From: Cystobasidiopsis lactophilus
Taxonomy: Eukaryota; Basidiomycota; Agaricostilbomycetes; Agaricostilbales; Chionosphaeraceae
Direction of reading: 5' to 3'
Length of the DNA stretch: 64,000 bases
NCBI GenBank assembly: GCA_001599975.1
Contig: BCIO01000001.1
Location: 1,860,001 to 1,924,000, forward strand
Every line of letters starts with the position of its first letter. The first letter of the stretch is position 1. The notes below the pieces were generated by a model. It was not told where the DNA came from, did no database searches, and saw nothing but the letters and a program-made list of their open reading frames with translations. Shown here piece after piece: positions 56,034 to 64,000 of the stretch. Made by a program: the position numbers and the translations under genes.

Positions 56034-57370
56034 TCACGCCCCGCCGAATCTTTTCTTCACCTTTGGCCACACGTAGCGAAGCCCGTTCCAAGGCCCAACG
56101 CTGATGACACCTTTCAGGCTCTGCGTCAGGGCAGCAGAGCCCACAATCTCTTGCAGGCCTGCGCTCGGCATGTTGTGAGAACTTCTTGTCAAGACAGCGC
56201 GGTTCAGTCTCACCTCTGTCCAACTCGACTCCGAAGGTGGGCTCGATGACCACGGATCCCCAGAAGTCTTTTTCTTCCAGTACATCCATCTTCTTGGCCT
56301 CTGGATCCATCGACAAGCTGTTTCGAATCCTCCAGTCCCGTTCAAACTTGCTCCGGATCTTGTCCTTCAAGCCAACCGGCAGCTTGCGTGCCAGCTCGCG
56401 CCGGACTTTGGGCGAGATGTCTTGCTGCCACTCGCCGTCCCCTTGGTGTAGCGTCCTTGCAGAAGGCAGCAGAGGCCTGTAGAGTTTTCGAAAAAGGTGG
56501 AATTGGGCCGAAACGATGTTCTTGACTTTGGCCGGATTTTCCGCGACCCTCATCCTTGGGTCGCCACGGTAACTGAGGCCGGCGATGGTCTCGTAAAGGG
56601 CTTGCTCTTCAAACTTTTCCGGTAGAGCGAGAAGAGCTGTCCTAATGGCAGACGTTAAATTGACCTGGTTGGCAAGCCGAACTCGCGGGTCGTCGCGCAA
56701 GGCGAAGATGGGCTTGTGCATCCGCCCTGCGATGTACAGGCTCTTCCAGTCCAGCAGATCGGAGCAAAGCGTATCAATGGAGATGACGCCGTACTTGAGC
56801 CGCTGTTCACGCACGCGTCAGAAGAGTGAACGGACCAGCAAGACGCCTAAGACCTACGTGGTCGCCCATTCGACAGTCAACGTTGAACCAAACGCCGGCG
56901 CCTAGGTTTTCCTGAGCCCAGCCTGTAATTTGGGAGCCCAGCAGGCGAGCGGTCCACGAATAGTGGCTGGCATGTTGGTGCATGTTGATGTCGTGCCAAT
57001 GTGACGGGTGGGTCACCACGAAGATGAAGTCCAACATGGGCCGGTCCTTTGCTCAGACCTTGAGTCCAAGCTCCTTAACTCAACGAGCAGGACGCGGCAC
57101 CTTGTCCGTATAGCTCGCTTGCTTGTAGACCCCGCTGCCGTATGCAAACGCATGTCGCAAGGGCGCCCGAAAACCAGTCACAATGTCGCGCAGCTCTTTC
57201 GTAAATCCGCCCTCTAGTCCATCTTGTACCAGCTTTTGGTTCTCAGCAAAGTCCGGGGGCAGATGCAGCGGAGGCGGCTTTTTGGGCAGAGGAAAATTCG
57301 TCGACTCGGTGGCGAATGTCCTAGCCAGTCGACAGGCTCGGATGCATTTTGAGGACGCGTTCATCACCAT
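56034..57370 (-). CDS. TAM41: mitochondrial phosphatidate cytidylyltransferase TAM41
   Basis: Four exons (57370-57101, 57046-56858, 56802-56214, 56158-56034) give 390 residues. The N-terminus (MNASSKCIRACRLARTFAT) is a mitochondrial presequence. Motifs: FAYGSGVYKQ, the nucleotidyltransferase DFIF in MLDFIFVVTHPSHWH, YGVISIDTLCSDLLDWKSLY, HKPIF and ALRDDPRVRLANQVNL, then SQSLKG-like QSLKGVISVGPWNGLRYVW. TAM41 makes CDP-diacylglycerol on the matrix side of the inner membrane for cardiolipin synthesis. The last intron join (56159) was selected because it removes stops and restores the family C-terminus. Confidence 0.94.
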
Positions 57371-57964
57371 AAACCTTTCATCGAGCTGGAGCCACCTTCC
57401 AGTTGTCGTCTGTCGTCGATGCCGGTCGACCCTCGACTTCACTTCAAGCCTGGTTGGCTGCAAACCATGGTCCTTCCCATTTGTGGCATCAACTCTGGTT
57501 GGCATAGACTGCTCTCTTGCGAACACCCGCAAGGAACTGGAACTGGAACTGGATCGCAAAGTCCGCGCGACCTTCGCGTTGCCCGCTGGCCGGCTGTCTT
57601 CGAGTGCCTAATGAACGGCGGCCTTTCTCCCGGTCTCATTCGCATGTCTGTATGATACGCGCTTGAAGATGCAGCAGAGACACGGCAGTCTCACCGGACG
57701 CCTGCGCTGATTTGTAGCGCTGTAGCGCCATCTCATGCGCAGGCTATCCACCGAATTAACGCTGCGTCCACCAAACTTTCGGTTTTCGTGTGTACTGTGA
57801 AGCTAGTGCTTGGCGATTAGCAACCTGATTCAGAAAGTCTGAGACTCCCTTCGGCAGCTTTTCGCCACGCCCAAGGATGATATGCGCCGTCCGCTCCCGC
57901 TCCAGTGCCGTAGCAACCTGCTTCGCATTAGGACTCTTGCACTGCATCCCTTCTGAGTGTCGCC
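57371..57964. other. divergent spacer with one doubtful small ORF
   Basis: This 594-base region lies between TAM41 (minus) and the amidase (plus). A minus-strand frame of 63 codons (57756-57947) from an ATG near 57947 reads like protein (ALERERTAHIILGRGEKLPK, ending KVWWTQR) but matches nothing I know. I see no other feature. Confidence 0.4.
57756..57947 (-). CDS. possible small ORF, 63 residues, unrecognised
   Basis: An ATG at 57947 opens a 63-codon frame ending in TAA at 57756. It has balanced composition with a helical N-terminal half and an aromatic, basic end (QYTRKPKVWWTQR). It lies in the divergent spacer between TAM41 and the amidase, with its start just upstream of the amidase ATG on the other strand. 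It could be a genuine micro-gene, a relic exon or chance. Confidence 0.2.
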   Translation of the reverse strand: MQCKSPNAKQVATALERERTAHIILGRGEKLPKGVSDFLNQVANRQALASQYTRKPKVWWTQR

Positions 57965-60346
57965 ATGCTGTCCAAGTTTTCCTTGGCCTCTCTGGCAGCA
58001 GCTCTTGCCAGCGCCGCGGCGGCGGCGTCCATCGCCATTGACGCCACCCTTCTGAACGTCGGAGATGATCTTTTTTACTTGCCGAGCTCCTCTTCACTGG
58101 ATCCGGATGCCACCATTTCCTACGCCGGCAGCGAAGAGCCTATGCCCTTCACCAGCTTCCATGTCGATGGCACGGTGTCGGCCGCCTTCTTTCAAAAAGC
58201 AGTTGCGTCTTACTTGGACAACGACGACGTCTACACCAAGGCTTTCTTGGCGAACGTACTTCTCACCTGCGCCAAGACCTGCACGCTGGACAGCTCCGCC
58301 GTCACTTACCTCGAGAATGCCGGAGTCGCTGTTGTGGCCAGTGCCGGCAAGATAACCACTGCCTCCTCTTCGTCTATCACTTTTGTGGAGGCACAGGGCG
58401 CTGCTCCTAAGGGTCCCTTCATTGGAATGGTTGCTCAAAACTACACCTCCATCTTCAAGACCTTCAAGGTCTTCGAGGATGTGCAAAGGGCGTTCATGTA
58501 CGGCACGACCCCAAAGAGCGACGGCGGGTGAGTGTTCATGTCTACATCAAACGCTTAGCCTAAGACTGAACCCTTTGCTTTAAGGTACGCCAACGTTGAG
58601 TTCTGGAATGCGACGACGTTCAACAGCTTCATTCCCTACCCTTCGCGATTGTACTACACCGTCACCGACGAGAAGCCGCTTGGTGAGCTTTCACTTGTTT
58701 TATAAGAGGCACTTTCTGACGTTTGACTCAGCCGGCAAGCGATTTACTGTCAAGGACATCCTCGATGTCAAGGGCACCCGCACCTCGGGCGGATCGCGCG
58801 CCTTCCTTGAGGTCTATCCTGTCCTGGAGACCACCGCTCCCAGCATTCAACGCCTCCTTGATCTTGGCGCCATCATCGTTGGCAAGACCAAAGCCGCTAC
58901 CTTTGCTATTGGTAGTTGGCCGGATCTCTCGCTTGATGTTAGTGCAGTTTCCTCTTCCACCTTCGAGGCTGACGCAATCGGCTCTTAGTTCCCCTACCCC
59001 TTCAACGTTCGTGCCGACGGCGCTCTGGGACTCTCGGCGTCGAGCTACGGCGCAGCTGCAGCAGAAGCGGCCTACGAAGTCATCGACTTCAGCGTCGGAA
59101 CCGATACCGGTGGAAGCGTCCGAAACCCTGCTGATCGAGCTGGTGTGCACGGCTTGCGACCTTCCACTGGTGCCTTGACTACCGAGGGCTGCATCTCTTT
59201 GACGACCGAGTTCGACTCCATCGGCCCGCTCTTCCGCGATCCCATCTTTGGCGCTGAGCTCCACAAGCTTTGGTACGACTACAAGAACAACCCAGTCTTC
59301 CGAAAGCCATCGTCCGGTAGCTTTTCGTTGCCCAAAAAGTTCATCTGTACGTTTTTCCTCGTGATATTTGCGGTCCCGTCTTCTCACCTTTTTCGCAGAC
59401 CCGGTTGATGTGTATCATGTCAACAACACTGCCACCCTGAACATCCTCGATTCGTGGATCAACGAAACGGCCAAAGCGCTGGGCATGGTCGTCGAGAAGA
59501 TCAACATGACCCAAATCTTCGAGGACAACGTCACTTTCAACGGCAGTGAGTTCAAGGACTTCAGCAAACGCAATAAGTTTGTCTAAGCTTTGCGGTAGCC
59601 CTGACCGAATGGGTGTCGGACACCACTAGTTTGAGGTAGACTTTTCTTTGCGGCGCATCAGCCACCGCTCACTACGTCCAATGCAGCGCCTGGGGCTCTT
59701 GGTTTGCTCCTGGACCTGGCAAGAAGTTGGTAGAAGACTACAAGGCGCTGAACAATGGCTCGTGGCCCAACGCTGATCCATCAACCCTCTCGACCTGGCA
59801 AGAAGGATACAGCAACTATCCCGAGAGCCGTAGGCAAGCGAACAGAGCCCGCCGTATCGAATTCGACGCGTTCTACAACGAGCTTGTTGTGCCATTCAAC
59901 GAGGAAACTTGCACCGAAGTATGGCTCTTGTTTTGGCGTCGGGAAAGTCTTCTAAGCTCACCTTTGTGATTCACAGGGCCTCTTCATCTACCAAATCGCA
60001 GACACTGGAGGAGGAGTTGAAGAGTACCGGGTCCAGTGAGTGGCAGCTCAGAGTGGTTAGTTTCCCCGGCTTACCCATCGCCCTACGCAGCGAGCAAAAC
60101 TTCTTCCCTGATTTCACTCCTTTGAGGGCCGCCAACATTGCCCCCATGGCTCAAGTACCCGACATCACATTGACTGTGGGCGAAGTAACGTATCAAAGTC
60201 TCGTCTCCCACAAGGACGAGCAGCTCCCGCTCTCCCTCAACTTGGTCGCTCACAAGGGATGCGATGTTGTCCTCATGGACTTCGTCAAGGCGGCTGCCGA
60301 GAAGGGTCTGCTGAAGAAGGTCAAGACTGGCAAGACTGCTTTCTAG
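57965..60346 (+). CDS. secreted amidase-signature enzyme
   Basis: Nine exons (57965-58527, 58585-58682, 58732-58937, 58989-59346, 59399-59545, 59599-59628, 59662-59918, 59977-60035, 60091-60346) give 657 residues. A signal peptide is followed by about 190 residues typical of fungal secreted members, then the amidase core: VKDILDVKG, GAIIVGKTK with the catalytic Lys, TDTGGSVRNPADRAGVHGLR with the cis-Ser, and SIGPL. Where the nucleophile loop usually reads GSSSGS, this protein has SASSYGA. The tail resumes with DITLTVGEV and CDVVLMDFV. The intron at 59629-59661 would be 33 nt; alternatively exon 6 and both flanking introns form one 116-nt intron. Substrate (amide or ester) is unknown. Confidence 0.82.
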
Positions 60347-60977
60347 GTCGCGGCGATCCTAGGCCCAAAAGTATGGTGGCAAGGCGACCACTTCCAAACG
60401 GAGTCTGCAAATGAGGGGCTCTCCTAAAAGTACATAGACTAAAACACATAGATTCAAAGGTCATAGATGTCGAATTGAATGGTCCATGGAGGCACCAAGT
60501 TTCCATAGCAAGGCCATTCAGTCACCAGTCTGTTCCGACTTCGAGAGCGCTCCTTTGCCTGCCTTTGATCGACCTCTAGCCTGTTGCCAAAGACCACTCG
60601 TTTTGATACCATGAGACCCAATGGTATGAAGCCTGAAGTGGCGCTTGGCTTTGCGGTCCGATTTGCCACCCCTTTTAAGGCTGCTGCCCGAAGTCGAATT
60701 CGTGGCGGCAATCCTCTGACCGGTTTGTCTGATAGCTACGTGGCGCCCATCTTTCTATTTAGTCCACTGTTGAATGCCCCTTACGTACATGTACGAGCTG
60801 AAAAAGGAGAAGAGCTTCGAAGTTTTGTCGGAGGTGACAGTGGCAGCGGCGCGTTTGGCTCTGTTTTTCTTGCCTCTGAGCGAATCAGCGATTCGCCTTG
60901 CATAAAACACCCAAGCGACTGGCTCAGGACCCTGCTGGGTCGAACCGCGACGTCGTTGCGCTCTGCACACGCACAAA
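60347..60977. other. spacer between amidase and membrane-protein genes
   Basis: This 631-base region lies between two plus-strand genes. Overlapping open frames on both strands (60454-60711 minus, 60584-61042 plus) have no recognisable homology and are probably chance. A perfect 7-base inverted repeat with 3-base spacer lies at 60880-60896. Confidence 0.45.
60880..60896. repeat. short perfect inverted repeat
   Basis: GCGAATC and its reverse complement GATTCGC flank AGC, 82 bases upstream of the membrane-protein start. The spacing is that of a dimeric transcription-factor site, but a chance occurrence is quite likely. Confidence 0.3.
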
Positions 60978-62196
60978 ATGGAACTGCCCTACCCGTCCCG
61001 ACGACCTTACTTCACCCCTCGCCTCGCCTTTTCCAAGTTTGAGGACCAAGTACTCAGCGCTGGGGCGGACATTGATTCGCGCGTCAAAAATCTGCAAGTC
61101 GAGGCCGGTCTGGTAGGCACATTTTGCGCGAGCCCCCCTGCCAAGGTGACATTCAATGAATCCAGCAGGCATCCATTTTAGCATCGGCTGTGCTCTCTCT
61201 CTTGACTGTATCCAATTCCGCAATCGCAAGAACGGGCGTCGTTGCCGCGTTGGTCGCCGCAGTTTCGACCATAGCCAGTGCAACCGGCTTGGTCTACCAG
61301 TTGCAAAGTCCCTACGCGCTTTGGTAAGCTCCCTGGCTCCTCTTGCCACAACATTCTTCTGACGCATCGCCCATTTAGGCTGGTAACAGAGGAGGCAAAA
61401 GCCTCCTTCAACAAACCCTTCTTCACTTCGCTTAGGTCGCTGCACATGCTTGTCCACTTGACCACCTCATACGCCCTGGCCGCAACAGTCTTTTCGATGG
61501 CCGCTGTTGTATTTGATGGAAATGCTTACATTGACGTCGACCAATTCACGTGGAGCAAGGCAACCAAGCTGGTCATCGCACTGTAGGTGGTAAGTCTGGC
61601 ATGCTTGCACTCCGGCTGACCTAGAAGACTCTAGTCATCTATTTTTGCTCTTGAGCTGCCCAATCTTGGTGTTCACGTCGATCCGAAAGCTGCTTTTCTC
61701 CGTCAAACTCATCGTGGAGCATGACCCGCAGCGGCCTCACTGGAGAGACGAAGGGGGCAATGCCTACACGGCCGAAGAATTGAGGATGCGATCACGCAGG
61801 CACGATCCCGGTCCATACGCACCTCCTCCATTTCCTCCTTCGCCACCTGCCGAGCTCTATGCTCGAAGCCCTTACTTCGGCCGCGAATCGGACCTCGGAC
61901 CAGACTTTGGCTATCATCCGGAAATGGGCGACATGTCGGAAGGGATTGCTCTGGGTCTTGGTAGTGCCAGGAGGCGAGGGCGTCAGCGGTCGGCAACAGA
62001 GGAGGCTCAACACAGGCCGATGACCAGGCAGCAGCTGGAGGACTTGGCTTCCAGAGACCCGGCGGCGGAAGAAGAATTCCGCAGGAGGCGGCAATGGGAA
62101 GAAGAGCTTCGGAGAAGACAGCTGGGGGAGGAGCAACACAGGCCTACGATGGTCAGGGTAGATGATCCAGCCCATAATTTCCCTGACAGCGAATAG
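60978..62196 (+). CDS. four-helix integral membrane protein, function unknown
   Basis: Four exons (60978-61112, 61169-61323, 61379-61582, 61635-62196) give 351 residues. The N-terminal 45 residues are cytosolic (PSRRPYFTPRLAFSKFEDQV). Four helices follow: ILASAVLSLLTVSNSAI, GVVAALVAAVSTIASATGL, LVHLTTSYALAATVFSMAAV, and one across the last splice (KLVIALHLFLLLSCPILVF). The remaining 170 residues form an Arg/Glu/Gln-rich, partly coiled cytosolic tail (RRRRQWEEELRRRQLGEEQ). The build resembles SUR7/MARVEL-like or fungal Msb2-unrelated tetraspans, but I do not recognise the family. Confidence 0.78.
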
Positions 62197-62375
62197 TGCT
62201 GAGGGGCCAACACCTTAACTGGGTTGTAAATAAGTGCAAGTATGGCATGCTTGCTTCAATTGTCGAAAAGTGCAAGGTTACAAAATTACAACAATGTCGC
62301 ATCGAACACGAAAGAAGCGCGCCACCCAGCACAACACCAGGCTGGCGCTGGCCACTTAGCCCATCCTACAGGTCT

Positions 62376-63569
62376 TCAGATAGCCATTAGCCCCCATGGT
62401 TTTACGCAGCATCTTATTGGCCTTCCTTTCCGCCGCTGTGGCCATCCTGGTCGTCAGACTTCTTGACAACCTCCCGCAATTGGGCTGAGCTCACCTCGAT
62501 TCGTTCGGTGAAGCCGCCTCAACATCTTTGCTGAGTGATCCTCTGAGAGCTTCATAGCCGTGGCGTTCTGCGCAAGGTGGGCTAAGGCTGCGTCGATGGA
62601 TCCGGGACTGCCGTTGTGTCTTTGAACGATGATAGACCATTTATCGGCTCGTTTAGCGATATCTTCAAGCTCCGCTAGCTCTTTCGCAAGGATTTCCGTC
62701 ATCGCCGGCGTCCACACAGGGTGCCGAAGCGGCGGCGGCTTCTCTCCGTAATAGGACGCGGCCGCAGCGATCGCTTCAGACGCAGTGGAGAGTATCAGAT
62801 GGCGAGCGTCCTGCAACAGGTCGGCGAGGAGCCTTATTTGCGCCTCCTGTGCCATACAGACTGTCAAAAGCGTTTTACAACCTCAGTGGCCCCACTCACT
62901 TTGCAAACTGTCACAGAATAATGAGCGGCCACTGCGTCACTTCGGCTCAAAAAACGATCAAGTCTTGACCAGGCGCCTCGGTCGAAATCGTTGGAGGATA
63001 TCACCGTCTGTCCCGCTTGCTTTCTTCTTGCATATGCACGCCACAGGCCAACAACGGCACTGAACTGCCCCACGGGTTCCGCCACATGACAGGATGAATC
63101 TTCAGATTGAAAGCAGAGCAAAGTCTCCATCACGTCTAGATGAGCCGATATCTTCTGGATGTCGGGCTCCTCCCTCGTATTGACTAGGACGTGTAAATCC
63201 AAGAAGAGCAGCAATCGCTGGCTTATCACAAGCAGAGCACGATCTCGATGATTTTGTCTTTCGAGAAAGCATGTTGCACGAATGCTGGTGTGGCGATGCC
63301 GGGTCCAGAGGTAGAAAAGACCTGAAGGGACATGCTTGGGCCCTCTTTTAAGCTACCACAATGTACCGAGGATACTTACTGTAGAGACCCTGAGTTCGCG
63401 CAGAATCGCTAGAGCTCAATTTGCTGCCCACACGCAGAGAGAGTACGTGTTCAAAGAGCCGAAGCGACCAGGTGGCGAACAGGTGGCGAATTGAGGCCTT
63501 GTAACGACGGCAGTAAGACTTGAGACTGGACCCAGCACTTCTTGAGGCGCTTTTGGTAGAGACTTTCAT
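62376..63569 (-). CDS. orphan protein, about 344 residues, function unknown
   Basis: Four exons (63569-63380, 63321-62900, 62846-62495, 62446-62376) give 344 residues. The start MKVSTKSASRSAGSSLKSY is basic and Ser-rich, possibly a mitochondrial presequence. The rest looks helical and folded: FYLWTRHRHTSIRATCFL, RALLVISQRLLLFLDLHVLV, FDRGAWSRLDRFLSR, and EAQIRLLADLLQDARHLIL, then KPPPLRHPVWTPAMTEIL. I recognise no domain. The introns at 63322-63379 and 62847-62899 have standard size and restore long open frames, which supports a real gene. The 3' end is uncertain: without the last intron the frame stops at 62454. Confidence 0.6.
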
Positions 63570-64000
63570 GCTTCATATGGGGCCGAGTTGGTTGCTGCAG
63601 CGCAAGGACGCACGGACGCAAGCACTGCGCCGCCGCATAGAGGAGTAAATTTTCTAGTCGCAAACAAGAGCAGCGCCAAGGCAGCAGCAGACACGGATCT
63701 CGTCTCGACAAAGCGCAACAGTCACGAATCGTGCGAGTAATTGAGGATTTCGACATGGCCGTCCGAGGGCACCCCAGGTACCTGCCGCTGCTCAACACCC
63801 GTGATCTCTCCCTAATATATGATCGACGCGGCAGAAGGTCTTATGCCTTCTACCGTAGGTGACTGGGACCTCAGGTCATGGCTTGGGGGACTGGGCGTCG
63901 GAGTCGATTGCAATTCTCTCTCTCTCTCTCTCAGAAGGGTCCGTCAGCGGCAACCACCGTGTCGCCCAGACTCCGTCGTGCTAGGACGCTCTTTGCTCAA
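63570..64000. other. right-edge region without a called gene
   Basis: This 431-base stretch upstream of the orphan gene contains a TC dinucleotide run (63915-63932) and small frames on both strands, none convincing. A plus-strand ATG at 63754 followed by a GT and the TC-rich AG could mimic a first exon, but the joined frame stops quickly. Confidence 0.4.
63915..63932. repeat. TC dinucleotide microsatellite
   Basis: An uninterrupted run of nine TC units, followed by AG. It may be a simple repeat or the polypyrimidine tract of an acceptor belonging to a gene that continues beyond the window. Confidence 0.75.

Noticed and set aside
63754-63983. Plus-strand mini-gene using the TC-rich acceptor at the right edge
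   Set aside because: The joined frame (8 plus 16 codons) stops at once; there is no support for a gene without sequence beyond the window.
1-64000. Secondary-metabolite cluster (CoA ligase, esterase, amidase)
   Set aside because: The three genes are 30-57 kb apart among housekeeping genes, with no synthase, transporter or cluster regulator.
1-64000. CRISPR arrays, transposons, LTR elements or viral relics
   Set aside because: No regularly spaced repeats, terminal repeats, transposase, reverse transcriptase or capsid motifs were seen on either strand.

Overview
This window is nuclear DNA of a fungus, almost certainly a basidiomycete with a compact, intron-rich genome. The evidence is a typical fungal gene set (VPS11, SSL2/XPB, KRE33/NAT10, ALG7, MIC60, TAM41, SNX4, NOP15, FCF2, HOP2, a CSC1 channel, a QDE-1-type RNA-dependent RNA polymerase), about 150 modelled spliceosomal introns mostly 50-70 nt long, and spacers of tens to a few hundred bases. 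I modelled 32 protein-coding genes (one cut by the left edge), about one per 2 kb. I saw no rRNA or tRNA gene, transposon, viral relic or CRISPR array. A Mixia-like or other compact Pucciniomycotina lineage would fit the density and GC content, but that is a guess.

Layout. 0-10.6 kb: N-terminal end of an unidentified protein, a peroxisomal (SKL-tailed) 4-coumarate-CoA-ligase-like enzyme, a DUF427 protein, ALG7, a small ankyrin protein, an orphan protein, a secreted GPI-tailed copper-monooxygenase-like protein, and the meiotic recombination factor HOP2. 10.6-22.2 kb: a Ser-rich cell-surface protein, MIC60, the 14-exon RNA-dependent RNA polymerase, and a MYST histone acetyltransferase with an unusual zinc-finger insertion. 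22.2-33 kb: a GCIP-family protein, a Pex30-like peroxisomal or ER membrane protein, an AP-1-like bZIP factor, KRE33/NAT10, and a single-pass surface protein. 33-41.4 kb: a secreted carboxylesterase, two tandem paralogous tetraspan proteins, a small RNase III-like protein, NOP15 and an INO80F-domain protein. 41.6-57.4 kb: a CSC1/OSCA channel, SNX4, XPB, VPS11, FCF2 and TAM41. 57.9-63.6 kb: a secreted amidase-signature enzyme, a four-helix membrane protein and an orphan protein.

How genes relate. There are no operons and no convincing biosynthetic cluster. Themes recur by chance or loosely: peroxisomes (PTS1 ligase, Pex30-like protein), mitochondria (MIC60, TAM41, RNase III-like protein), endolysosomal traffic (SNX4, VPS11), nucleolus/ribosome (KRE33, NOP15, FCF2) and chromatin/RNA silencing (RdRP beside a MYST acetyltransferase). 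Many pairs share short divergent promoters; VPS11 and FCF2 start only 62 bp apart.

The most distinctive feature is splicing: at least four GC-AG introns with GCAAG donors, several micro-exons (including an inferred 5-nt exon), two inferred introns of 32-33 nt, and many GTGCGT or GTTCGT donors. All exon coordinates were worked out by hand from reading frame, splice consensus and remembered family motifs; transcript data would be decisive.
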